Source: Emmonsiellopsis sp. PD_33
Lineage: Eukaryota > Ascomycota > Eurotiomycetes > Onygenales > Ajellomycetaceae
NCBI GenBank assembly: GCA_032988165.1
Contig: JANTQF010000390.1
Span: 1 to 31,610, forward strand
Direction of reading: 5' to 3'
DNA: 31,610 nucleotides
The notes under the pieces: generated by a model
The model's input: only the letters and a program-made list of their open reading frames with translations
Databases searched by the model: none
What the model was told of the DNA's origin: nothing
Part shown: positions 21,623 to 31,610 of the stretch, in pieces
Position numbering within the stretch: position 1 is the first letter of the stretch
How the letters are laid out: the number at the start of each line of letters is the position of its first letter
Translations under genes and position numbers: made by a program

Positions 21623-24357
21623 TCAGCGGTTCCGATCGGATCGTGTGGGTCTCGATTGGTGCCACATTGAATCACCGCTCAAGGCAGAAAGGCTCAAGGA
21701 CGCCAGATTTCTCCAATTGGATTGCGAAGACGAGCTTTCGGAGCTGTTGAGTAGAGAGGTCGAACTGTCTCCCCGCTCTAGGTCGGAATCTAGCTCGTCA
21801 GGGGTGTCGGGGAGGGGAGCGGCAGCGGAGGGAGAATCATTTCGTGTTTCAGCGATGCGCGCTTGGATATCGTCAGACATCCGCTCCGGGCGTTCTGCAC
21901 GATGAGCACTGGACGATCTTTGGCCCATTGAGCGGACCACGTCGCCTTTGCATATCGGGCAAGTACGTCGACGTGTAGTAAGCCATGGTGTGCTGGAATA
22001 AATTAGCAATTAAGAACAAGCCCAACAATACCAAGCTGTTGAATTACTCACATGCACTCTGCGTGGAATTCATGGCCACAAGGTAGGCTCATTACCCTAC
22101 TTTGTCCATCAATATACTCTTCAAGGCACACAACACACTCCACTTGTCTGCCGGTATATCTTCGACGCCACAAGGTTGAACCGCTAGATTTTTCACCATT
22201 GTTCGATTGCTGGTCGTTCACATTATCATGCGACGATGTTGCTACAACGCCAGAGGTAGTCTGGGAACGCTGTCGAGGGCGTGGCGACCGCGGGCGGGAT
22301 TGAGAGAGGAGAGGAGAAGTTGGAGAAGTTGATTCCGGACTTGGGGCATTCTGAGGGCTATTTGAGGACGAGGATCTGGTGGTCATTGTGTGATATGTTC
22401 TAACCGGGAGTCGGTCAACCACAGCTTTTGGAGCCCGCCAGCGTCGTCGTCGAATCCGAGATCGGAGTAGGAGCAGTGCATAAACAACCGTAAGAGTTAT
22501 TAGAGGGCTGACGACCAAAACTAAAAGGGTATCAAAGAAAGGACTGGTAGACATGCTCGTCGGTGTCAGGGTAACCCAAAGCCCCTCGTGGTCAGGACGC
22601 TTGCCGTCTTCTTTCGAGGATGCCTTCTGTGCCGGGGCTGGAGGTTCTTTCGTCTTTTTATCGTCTGGCGCACTGCTCTTGGTTTCAGGCACGTGTGACA
22701 ATTCATCGCCATCCCTTCCTCCACCCCAGCCAAAAGAACCTGACCACCAATGCGAATCTTGCTTCGAGTTCGCAGATTGAGAGCTGGATGAATCGGAAAT
22801 GCTATATCCCTTATTCGATTTGTCCTGGCTTGCGTATTCACCACTACCAGGGGTGATGCTTCCCCCTTTCAGGCCGCCTCCAGATCCAAAATTGCTATCC
22901 CCATGTCCCGGGCTATCATCTTGTGGCTTGGAGCCGGCGGGACTTGGGGTTGAGGCTGGCTTTGCAGGGTTATCTATTTTGCCTGCCGGGACGAGATCGG
23001 GATCCCGCCAATCCTGTACCCCAATGACGAAGTCATCATTACTTCCTTGGTGGGATTCGGAATTAGGAGGGGTGGGCAAAGCCCCAGGCCCACTTTCTTT
23101 CTTGTTCGCTTGTACGGGTTTTTTGGGGTTAGCGGGGGTCTCATCATCGAATTCATCAAGCATGACCCAATCGATGTTTCCACTACTGGGAGGGCGTCTG
23201 CTATCTTCCTGAAGATGCCAAGTGTAGGCATTGTCACGCCAAATTCCGATGAGGGAAAATAGGGAATGGAAAAATCCCTTATTAGTCCTATCACCAGACT
23301 TTACGCTGGCGGTTGCGGTTGGTTTCGAAGCAGCCTTTGTAGTGGTGGCGGATTTCCCTTTCTTCGAGTTCTTGTCTGACTTATCGCCCAAGGTGATTTT
23401 CGACGCATCGTCTGGAGAGCCAGGCTCTAATGCTGACTCAGGGGGGATAAGCGAAGAAAGAAGATGCGCCGTAGTGTGAGAAGTAAACAAGGCGGGAATC
23501 GTCACATTAGACGTGTCTCCACGGGCATACATAGTCACCAATCCACCGCCTCTTGTATCATCGCCAACTATCAAGGCGACGCCGCCTCTTCGTTGGGCCC
23601 ATTTGACTTTCTCCAAAAACCCACAGCCGCCTCTGCTTAACAGAACAACCTTGCCCTTGATTTCCGCGCTCTCTTGCAATGACTGGATATCAGCGTGGGC
23701 CTGTTGCTTGGCTCTATCTGAGGGACGATCTGTGTTCGGGAAATCTGGGGACTCCGGGAGGGGATGGTGCAAATGATCATCTGTTCCGTCATCTTCAGAT
23801 GGCGTGTTTCCTTTACCGCCAACTCGGGGGGTATCCAAATGCTCGTCGCCGCGTCTGTGAAGCGCTTCCACATGAGGATCAGAGGCTGCTTTCGATTTAA
23901 TGCCAGCAGGGAGTTTATCATTTCCCCTCCCAGTTCCAGCCTCTTTATTTTGGCTTTTATCACTGTCCTCCCATCCCGGAACATCAGAGCAGCCTAGTTC
24001 GCCCTCTGCCCCAGTGCTTATCCCTCCTTTCCGAAGCGCATCGTCGCCGAATCCGCTCCCAATCCAAAGCTGGCCACTCAATCCGTGAGAAGGTAGGACG
24101 GGCCCAAACGCGGCAGGTCGAGCCAGGAAGAATGTTGAATTATCATCGGTGAGACTTATCATCGCCGACGGCGGAAAAAGCGAGGAAGGGGCATGGAATG
24201 AGAAGAGGGCTTTGAGGCGCCCAACTCCTCCGCCTGAAACCGGGGATTGGGAGGTCGTGGCGCGATGGGTGTGGGCAGAGAGCAGTGAGAGAGTCGTGAG
24301 AAGAATTGGGAGGAAAATAAAGCAGGCCAGCAGAAGGATGAGGCGTGGGGGACGCAT
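21623..24357 (-). CDS. PA-TM-RING-H2 E3 ubiquitin ligase
   Basis: Two exons on the minus strand, 24357-22052 and 21992-21623, with a 59-nt intron (GTGAGT...TTCCAG, phase 2), give 891 residues. Residues 1-28 are a signal peptide or anchor. A protease-associated (PA) domain lies at about 230-310 (KGKVVLLSRGGCGFLEKV, then GVALIVGDD and IPALFTS). It is preceded and followed by long Ser/Gly/Lys/Pro-rich disordered stretches. One transmembrane span lies at about 606-632, followed by an Arg-rich stop-transfer (RSRIRRRRWR). A RING-H2 finger uses Cys741, Cys744, Cys760, His762, His765, Cys768, Cys780 and Cys783. The intron interrupts it immediately after Cys768, so exon 2 supplies the last two zinc ligands and a Ser-rich tail. 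PA-TM-RING proteins (Goliath/RNF13 type) are ligases of the endomembrane and endosome system, with PA lumenal and RING cytosolic. The lumenal part is much longer than in animal family members. Domain identity is firm, the substrate is unknown. Confidence 0.9.
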
Positions 24358-25100
24358 GGTGGGCGGATGGCGAGAGTCGTGAAGTAAAGGTTCAATGACC
24401 TATCTACCCGGGCGTATCACGGCCAAGCGGCCACTCATCGAGATAGCCAGAGCTAGACCAGTAGAAAGCAAAGATAGTGGCAACTGGTCGTTCAAACAAT
24501 GCAGCAGGAGAACACAGGAGCATAGAAGGAGATCACATCAACATCGGTGCGGAGGGATGAGGTTCGAAGTAGGTTTGGGCAGCATCATCGGTTCCAGGAG
24601 AACGCCAGCAGTCACATGACAGCCGCTCGGCCGCGCAGGGACCCAGCACAGCCACGGCCCGCTGATTGGCTGGCCCTCGTCGTCTCCAAATATTCCTTCG
24701 CCGCGTCGCTTTTTGTTCCACTCCTTGCGTTGAGCCACTGCTGAGCGAGGGAATCACCAGATTATATGTTTCATGGAGCCTTGTCTGCTATAATTATAAT
24801 GAATGCTTGGACACTTGCGCGTTCGGTGATCGATCGTCCATAGCGCGCGTTGCAATAGGAAGACGCGCCATCGCTTCTTCCCTCTCGCTGATACTACGAT
24901 GAAGGCTTGGATCAATAACACAGGATGACAATCGGCTGCTTTCGACTCTTGGGATTTGTCCAATTCGTGCCGGTAGCCTGTTTGCGCGTCTCTTAACGGT
25001 TGTGAAAGCCACCCTTTCCACTGAGTTATGGATCACCCCTTGAGTAATATCCAGTTGTATCTGCGCAGTTGGGCACACTGTTTTCCCGAAAAAGGCCTCG
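24358..25100. promoter_or_regulatory. Promoter region of the RING gene, up to the CpG-free block
   Basis: I find no gene in this stretch. The 16-mer GCCCGCTGATTGGCTG at 24657-24672 puts a CCAAT box, in the sense orientation of the RING gene, about 310 bases upstream of its start codon. CpG dinucleotides are frequent here, the last at 25099-25100, which marks the edge of unaffected sequence. Confidence 0.5.
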
Positions 25101-26869
25101 AATGAGCAAGGAGACATGTCACTTGAGAACATTGGGTTAAAAGAGGATGCACCATTAACTTTCACTATATCAGAATATGAAGTGCACTTTTGTCCACTGC
25201 AACTTTCTCTCAATGGAACTTAGTGGTGCCTACTGAGAAGTGTGAATATCAATCACTAACTCAGCTCACTTCTCAACATGTTGCAAAGAATAGAACCAGA
25301 TGCTTCCAGTTAACATGTTCCATCTCATTTATATTACCTCAGCTTACATCAGGTTCTTAGGCCCTGTTCAGTGTGAAGCTGGTTCTTCCTTTTTGTTTCT
25401 CCCAGACACACTTCTTGGCAAATATTTGCATAATCATATATGTATGTTCTCAGTTGGGTCAGCAGAACAGTATCTCAGTGAGAGAATATCAGCAAAATAC
25501 TTATATTTTAATGTTCTTTTACTTACCATTTTTTAGTCATATAGTACACTTTGATTTCTTTATCTCAACCTCCTCCTTTTCTTCTATCCTCAACATCCTA
25601 CATATTCCACCTCTTTATTATATATATATATCTTATATATTTATATTATCATTATATTTATTCTCTCTACTAAGTATCTTCTACTATCTTCTGAATATTA
25701 CTTGGCCTTCAGTCCATCTATTTTCTTACTACCTTTAGTAGTTATTTAGGATTTTTTTAGCATCTTCTATTATAACACTCTTAATGACATTCTAGGTCTC
25801 AGACTTTCTATTGATTTCATTAACACCCTGAGGTCTGAACAGATAGATAAGACTACTTAATTAATTATATTAATATCATTTATTCCTATTTTACCTACTA
25901 AACTAATACTACTAGTATAATTTGCTACTATACTGATAGTGCTAGTACAACCTGTCTTTACAGCTTTATTAGCTATATTAATGCTGCTTATATAGCTTAT
26001 TTCTTTCTTATCTACTGTATTCACTTAATTGTTATGATGAGCTGAGTATGAAGTCTATAATTATTAAATATATAAAATAAACTGATATTTTGATTATCTC
26101 TTTTATTATCTTTATTAATTTTAACATTCTCTATATATTTATATACTATATATTCCCTCTATAAATTCTATCTTTTGATTATTCACTACTAATTTCTTTC
26201 CTCTTTTTAATTTTAGACTACTGCTTCTCCACATTCTTAGTGTTAGTATTGAATTGTTGATTTTATTTATAAAATTATAAAATTTATAAGGTTATTTTGA
26301 GTTGGATTTATTGATGTCTTTATTTAGTATATATATATATATATTATTATTTATTGCTCTTTATTAGTCTCTTTCATTATTTACTATTCTCTATGTTTTT
26401 TACCATCTATATTTTTATCTATCTTACTTTATCTTCATTTAAATATTACTTCTTACTTTTTACTATTATATCTTCTATTACTTTATCTTTCTAGGTTCCT
26501 TTATCTTCTACTCTCTCTATAGTGAATTTAGTGTCTTCTCCTCCTTCAGTCTTTACATCTAAGACTTCTCTAAGTTTTGTGCTATTATCAGTTTAGACTC
26601 CTATTCCTTATTATACTTATAATAGCTGTTATGAGTAATATACTGTTGGTTCTTGATATACTCAGTATTTAGTATATCTAAGTTTAGCCAGAGTAACTAC
26701 CTCTCTAATGTCTGTCCTCTCTAAGTCTACCCTAAATGAAAGCTATATTTACTTGAATTATCATTACCAGCTTCTGAACTCTCATTATAAGTATTATAAT
26801 GAGTATTGAGCTATCTGTAGAGCTCCAGTTAGATTTAATACTATTATTATTATTTAAATGCTTCTGCTC

Positions 26870-27080
26870 TGTACTAACTGTGATCTTAAACCTCTGTCTG
26901 ATCATCAGAGCAATTATTGTACTATCTATAGGAAGAAGGCTAGAGTCAGAGTGGTTATTAAATGTATTATATGTGAGGTTCCTTTATCAAATTATTGTGA
27001 GAGATACTGTTGAGACTACTAAGACATTACTATTATTTATTACTGTAAGAGTTATAGTTTTAGGCTCCTTCTTGATGACT
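26870..27080 (+). pseudogene. Possible transposase C-terminal zinc-ribbon relic
   Basis: In one plus-strand frame a cysteine-rich basic segment can be read: CTIYRKKARVRVVIKC, then IICEVPLSNYCERYC, with two stops soon after. The spacing of Cys pairs around a KKxRVxV core followed by CxVPL resembles the Cys-rich tail of piggyBac/PGBD-type transposases. I do not see the DDE catalytic core upstream. A different, stop-free frame of 99 codons over the same bases (26799-27098) is Leu/Ile/Val-rich because of the base composition and is not convincing as a protein. Identity is tentative. Confidence 0.3.
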
Positions 27081-27280
27081 GATTTAATTATTATCTGAAC
27101 TATTATAATAATAGAGGGCTCTAGAGTACTTTTTTATATCTTACCTGTAATATCTATCTTCAGCATTTTAATGATCTTCTGATGATTGATATGAATCTTA
27201 TTTAATGCTCTATTTGCTTTATATCTAGTATTTCATTTATTCTCATATTATTATTTAATGCTACCTACTGAGAACCTCTA

Positions 27281-29030
27281 GATCTTAGACATATAGATAG
27301 GGTCTATTCTATGTGTAGTACTTTATTCTGAGCTTCTAAGTTACTCAAGATAAAACATTCTCAGAGTTACACTAACTACTGTAAGAATGAGAGGATTACC
27401 TTTACTTTCTCTTTTATATCTAAGTCTATTGAAGGGTCTATTATTTACTTCCTCTTCTCTGGGGCTTATGAGCTATTATCTTTCTTCTTCCAGAATATAT
27501 ATTTAATAAATTTATTGTTATTATTTGTCTCTATTAGTTTTAAATCCCTCTCTCATTTTTTAGCTAGTAAGTATCTATATATCATGCAGGTCCAGAGTAG
27601 TATCTACCACATAATAAGGCTGTTAGAGGTGGGTATAAACTCTACTACTTTTATTTAGCTTTATTTTCTTAATCCTCAGGAGGCTGCCTGAAATTACATT
27701 CAGAATTGAAATTTTAAGCTCAGATGGTATGAGGTTATCATCTTACTTAATACCTATATCTATTTGAATAACCTCTTTATTAGCATCCTCTATTAGATTA
27801 AGAATATTCTATATAATAGCACTAATAGATCTTCTTACTTGCATTTGAATTCTTCCCTCCATTTTGTGTCAAATAAGAATGGAAGGTGTTATTATAACCT
27901 ACTTATTACTATTAATAAGCTTGCCCTATTCATGCCTAACATGACCCATAAATTCTCTAATATTAATTATAGAAATGTGTGTCTCTATCTCTATCAGACT
28001 CTTACTGCTGAGAATCTATCAAGCCATTAAGTTACACTTTAGAGGCTCTGAAAGAGTAATCTAGCTTTAGATTTTATAGGGTCTTCCTCAGAATTTATAG
28101 TAATAAACCTTACATTAAATTTAATAACTTGCTCTTACATCTTCATTTATTTTCAGCATTCTCTTTTCTTTTCTTTGATGTATATCCTATTCTATCCTGC
28201 TAGAGGGTTTAGCTATTTACATCATATAACTCTAGATGATTTGACAGCTGAAGGTTAGTTCTACTTTATATATATCTTAATATTTTGATTTACTAACTGA
28301 CTTTCTATTTTCTAGGCATGCCTTGTAAGTATAAGAATCTAATCATCACTTAGTTCTATTACTATCAGCTTTATACTCACACTGATTTCTTTAATCTTTC
28401 TCATTGCAGCTAATTCCTCTTTCAGCAGTGGCTACTAAACATGTAGCTGGCTATTAATAACTCTAGGCTTAAATTTCATCTCTATAATCAGTTAAAACTT
28501 CATGCAGATCTTTATGGCCCTTTCTGGCTTCAGATGTAGAATAATACTGATACTAGTAATACTAATTATAATATACTATTTACTCAGTTTATTAGGAGGT
28601 TCTATTATCATTAAAATATCTATTAGAGTTTCATGGCTTTAATACATCACTTTTATAAGCCTACTCTATTTGTTATCTTCACTGTGAACCCTAAGTGAGA
28701 GGAGATTCAATCTAAGCTTCTCTATAATGATAATAGGGAGTCTATATAGTATTAAAATAACTAATCTAATTTAGTTGCTAGAGTCTTTAATATGAAGAAT
28801 CAGACCCTACTTCATAAAATCAAAGACAGTACTCTAAATAAATATATTACTTATATTCAGATGATTAAGTATCAGAAGAGGGGACTATCTTATTTCTATA
28901 TTCTATACTAGCTGAAAGATAATCTGCATTTTATTGAGAGAATAAATATTATATATCTATACTCCACATCTATACTCCACATCATGAAGTAGTCAGTGTG
29001 CTTAGTCATACAGTTAGCTTAGTTAGACTC
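27281..29030 (+). pseudogene. Helitron Rep (Helitron_like_N) relic, mutated
   Basis: A long plus-strand coding relic matches the order of a fungal Helitron protein. A Cys-containing N-terminal region begins near 27281, with a degenerate CC motif near 27380. FQNIYLINLLLLFVS and YIMQVQSSIYHIIRLLEVG follow near 27480-27620, then LYFLNPQEAA near 27660-27690. The segment YYNLLITINKLALFMPNMT lies near 27895-27955 and MYILFYPARGFSYLHH near 28178-28225. After a frame change between about 28250 and 28310 come YYYQLYTHTDFFNL, FQQWLLNM, LHADLYG and KPTLFVIFTVNPK, then LVARVFNMK and YQKRGL (28318-28900). The last corresponds to the family's QKRGLPHAH motif, but its HUH histidines are lost (SYFYIL). Numerous in-frame stops make it inactive. 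I see no P-loop helicase region downstream, so the copy is truncated or too decayed. Confidence 0.72.
28955..28980. repeat. Tandem duplication of 13 bp
   Basis: ATCTATACTCCAC occurs twice in direct succession (28955-28967 and 28968-28980) near the right end of the Helitron relic. A small replication-slippage duplication is the likely cause. Confidence 0.75.
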
Positions 29031-30835
29031 TGAGGTATAAATACTCATAAGTAGTCTAGAAATTATAGGAATACAACCTTATTCTACACAACATTTTCAT
29101 CTCAAGTTTTCTCAATTACAATTAGTAGTATATCTTTATAAAAGATGTAAGATTCTCCATAAGTTCCTTAATTTTTGTAATAAATTATCATTATATCTCT
29201 CTACTCTTATTACTTCTACTCTTTCTTTAATAGGTTCTCATCTCTTCTCTATCTCTTCCACTTGTCTTATTCACTTTACAGACTTCTCTTTAAAAGTCAT
29301 ATCTACTCAGGCCTCATCCTCCTTACAGATAACACTCTATACCTAGTATCCAAATAGCTTCATTCTTATTATAGATAATTCTAATTGAATTGCATTCTTA
29401 TTATTCTCTGCACATACTATTCTACTTGATCCCCTGGTGAATCCATGAACATCTACCTCAGATTACTGAGTCTAGTAAAAGAATCTCAAGCCACTCACAG
29501 AACTTTCATGGGAATTACTCTATTATAATTATTCTACTTGCTTACTTTCATTCACTATATTACCCTCTGATACTGAGAGGTTATTATATAAGTTATTGTG
29601 CTACATTTAGACCACCTTTTGCTTATAAAGTGACCACCCAAGGCCTCCCCATACAAATTTCCCTATATATTTCTCAGAAATTGCCCACTTTTCTACCCCC
29701 CCTGAAAAGCACTTTTCTCTTTCTATTTTTTGTGTTTTTTCAAGATTACCTATAGTTCTTTCCTCAAAAGAGTATAATGCATATATGTCTGTTGCATTAG
29801 CATATATCTTCTAGTTACTCTTATTCTAAAAGAGTATAGTATCTTTCTTACTTTCCACACTTTTCTACAGACTCTTCCCCTTAAAAGATTTATTTCATCT
29901 AATAATAGTCATTAATATCAGCAGCCCTTATGTCCAAAGAACTATAGAATGACCTTTCACATTTAAATAGTAAAACTTACTTATTAGATTATTAAGTATT
30001 TTAACTCTAACTTCTCTTATTATAACTCTTTGCAGGACACTACAATTATAAGGATAACATTTATAACTAAGTAAACTACCCACCTAAATTCCCCATTTAA
30101 GTTCAGGCAGGCATCTATAGAACCATAAGAGCATACACACTCACAAGTCAATTCATATAGAAGTTTCAAGAATGCTCAGGTAGTCTCACTGATATCATCA
30201 GACTAGCCCATTAATTACTCATTACTTAATCAAGTAGTTCTTAAATTTCATAATCATACAGACTACTTCAAGTAGAGTCATACATTCACCCACTAAGAAG
30301 AAGCATTCTTCAAAACTTTATCAATAAGATAAGTATATCTCTCACTAGGCTTAAAGCTACACTTAGAGGGTAACACTCTACCTCATTCAGCTTAATCATT
30401 CTTGTAGATTAACTCAGTATCAAGTAGCATATTATTTCACAAAGTATCAGAGCTAACACCCATAGAGTCTCTAGAAACCTCAAATATAATTTCAACTAAT
30501 AAAAAGTAACTCTCACAGCTACCATCCATTAGATAGCTAAATAATATATTAAATATAAACAACATCTCAGCCACTATAAGCATCACTGCATCAGTGAATC
30601 CACTAATAATACAGGCTTCACCCTGTGCTAGATGTAAATCCTACAGAAACTACTCTCCTACATCAGAGCTATTACTACTTAGCTGGCATTAGCTCAGCCA
30701 TTAATATAGCCTCTATCTGCACCACTGACCTTAACTGCTTCATGAAAACCCCAGGACATTAGTTTTTTCTACCCCAATACACTAACATCATGAGGCTATA
30801 ATGATGTTATTAATAAGAAAGGCAAGATATATTAT

Positions 30836-31297
30836 CAGGATGTCCATGTATTTATTAACTAGCTTAAGGTTGCTACTTTAATCAGGGATGCAGTAAGAAT
30901 CTAATAGAACTTGAATTTATATCTTAAAAGAAAAGTAGAATTCTAGTGGAATCAGAAGCTTAATAATATTACCCACATAGATCTTATTATAACTAATAAT
31001 AGAGTAAAAGAGTGGATTAAGATTCTCTAATAGTGATTCCACATCAAGAGTAGTTAAGTATTATAAAAGCTTAATGAAATAAAATACTTACTTTAAGATC
31101 TCTATAATGAGCACAGTTTAATCTTCTATATTCTAAATGTATCTTCAGCTGCTAAACACTGCAGCTAAGAAGACATCAAGTATGCCCAAATCCTACATGC
31201 ATGGAACAACCTGGATGTTGCCTTGCAAGCCACTATTAATAAGCTAGAAGAGGATATAATTATTGAAGAATTTACTGAGATTATTCACCACAAGTAG
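30836..31297 (+). pseudogene. Retrotransposon gag-like relic
   Basis: A single plus-strand frame stays in register for about 460 bases, interrupted by stops, several of which could come from Gln codons. It reads QDVHVFIN*LKVATLIRDAV, then LNLYLKRKVEF*WNQKLNNI and VKEWIKIL, later KLNEIKYLL*DLYNEHSL, and finally YAQILHAWNNLDVALQATI with an acidic segment after it. The order of a W-x-x-x-L core, a Leu-Glu-rich region with RYTL-like spacing and an A-W-N-x-L-D segment resembles the gag-like protein of fungal LTR retrotransposons. I see no zinc knuckle, protease or reverse transcriptase before the minisatellite. Identification is by pattern and needs a profile search. Confidence 0.45.
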
Positions 31298-31421
31298 ACC
31301 AACTAAACAAATCAATTTACAAGTAATGATTAATATACAAATAGTATGTATAATTAGTACAAGCTGCATGGCACTCACTTTGCTCACTCCCAGCTTGCAC
31401 CCCCCCCTTCCCCCTCCCCCT

Positions 31422-31610
31422 TACCACCCCTGCTCACCCCTACCACCTCTACCACCCCTACCACCCCTACCACCCCTACCACCCCTACCACCCCTACCAC
31501 CCCTACCACCCCTACCACCCCTACTGCCCCTACCACCCCTACCACCCCTACCACCCCTACCACCCCTACCACCCCTACCACCCCTACCACCCCTACCACC
31601 CCTACCACCC
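31422..31610. repeat. 9-bp minisatellite (TACCACCCC)n at the window edge
   Basis: About 21 units fill 189 bases. They are near-perfect from 31441 on, with variants TGCTCACCCC (31431-31440, 10 bp), TACCACCTC (31441-31449) and TACTGCCCC (31522-31530). A C-rich tract at about 31400-31420 precedes it. The array continues past the window. The complementary strand carries GGGG every 9 bases, suited to G-quadruplex formation. It is not the telomeric TTAGGG. The open frame on the minus strand (a Val-Gly-Val repeat) is a product of the array and not a gene. Confidence 0.9.

Larger units (their letters stand above)
25101..31383. mobile_element. CpG-free, AT-rich repeat island of decayed transposons
   Basis: From 25101 to the end of the window I could find no CG dinucleotide, whereas the genic part is full of them. 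The block is strongly A+T-rich and full of TA, CT and AG steps. Recognisable coding relics run through it in fixed frames interrupted by stops, several explicable as CAA/CAG to TAA/TAG. This is the outcome of repeat-induced C-to-T mutation acting on CpG (and evidently CpA). Named relics inside are listed separately. The remaining parts (25101-26870, 29030-30835, 31304-31383) show no protein that I can recognise. Confidence 0.8.

Noticed and set aside
22799..23212. 137-codon plus-strand frame
   Set aside because: Antisense to the disordered region of the RING ligase; Ser/Pro/Gly composition follows from the opposite strand.
26799..27098. 99-codon hydrophobic frame in the AT-rich block
   Set aside because: Leu/Ile/Val content follows from base composition and a different frame gives the more plausible Cys-rich relic.
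29000..29640. PIF1-type helicase half of the Helitron
   Set aside because: I looked for a Walker A motif and following helicase motifs in the plus frames and found none I could defend.
31384..31608. Val-Gly-rich repeat protein on the minus strand
   Set aside because: It is the translation of the 9-bp minisatellite and has no conserved start context or non-repeat domain.
31422..31610. CRISPR array or telomere
   Set aside because: Units are contiguous without spacers, and the unit is not TTAGGG.

Overview
This window is nuclear DNA from a filamentous ascomycete. The genes carry short introns of about 50-190 bases with GTRAGT-type donors, CTAAC/CTGAC branch points and YAG acceptors. Their proteins belong to typical filamentous-fungal families. 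The palindrome TACTCCGTACGGAGTA, which I recall as common between genes in Eurotiomycetes, is present. The last 6.5 kb contains no CpG dinucleotide that I could find. CpG-depleted repeats have been described for Coccidioides, so an onygenalean or related eurotiomycete is my best guess. This is inference only.

Layout: (i) 1-1022 holds no gene. (ii) 1023-1337 (-) encodes a small Ser/Thr-rich GPI-anchored-type cell-wall protein. (iii) 1338-6893 is an unusually long gene-poor interval with clustered CCAAT boxes, a MITE-like pair of inverted repeats and simple repeats. (iv) 6894-7500 (-) is a five-exon mgr2/Romo1 gene (TIM23 complex) that open-reading-frame scans miss. It is divergent from (v) 8362-10722 (+), a tail-anchored FHA-domain protein of the STRIPAK-associated Far9/Far10-HAM-4/PRO45 type. 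(vi) 12164-13216 (+) is a CX5R tyrosine phosphatase whose catalytic loop is split by an intron. (vii) 14125-16856 (+) is a secreted LysM plus CBM18 (hevein-like) chitin-binding protein that I assembled from 15 exons, one of them only 4 nt long. (viii) 17945-19489 (+) is an unrecognised 480-residue protein. (ix) 19907-20890 (-) is an RRT8/LDS-like (EI24-type) membrane protein. (x) 21623-24357 (-) is a PA-TM-RING-H2 ubiquitin ligase. (xi) 25101-31610 is a CpG-free, AT-rich repeat block. It contains the plus-strand relic of a Helitron Rep protein, a possible transposase zinc-ribbon relic, a retrotransposon gag-like relic and, at the window edge, a 9-bp C-rich minisatellite.

The genes do not form an obvious cluster or pathway. 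They are independent housekeeping, signalling and cell-surface genes next to a silenced-looking transposon island. Two or three of them concern the cell surface or chitin (GPI protein, LysM/CBM18 protein, possibly the RRT8-like protein). The most unusual item is the 4-nt microexon in the LysM/CBM18 gene. Including it completes the first CBM18 cysteine pattern. Skipping it would shift the frame and predict a protein that keeps LysM but lacks every complete CBM18 module.
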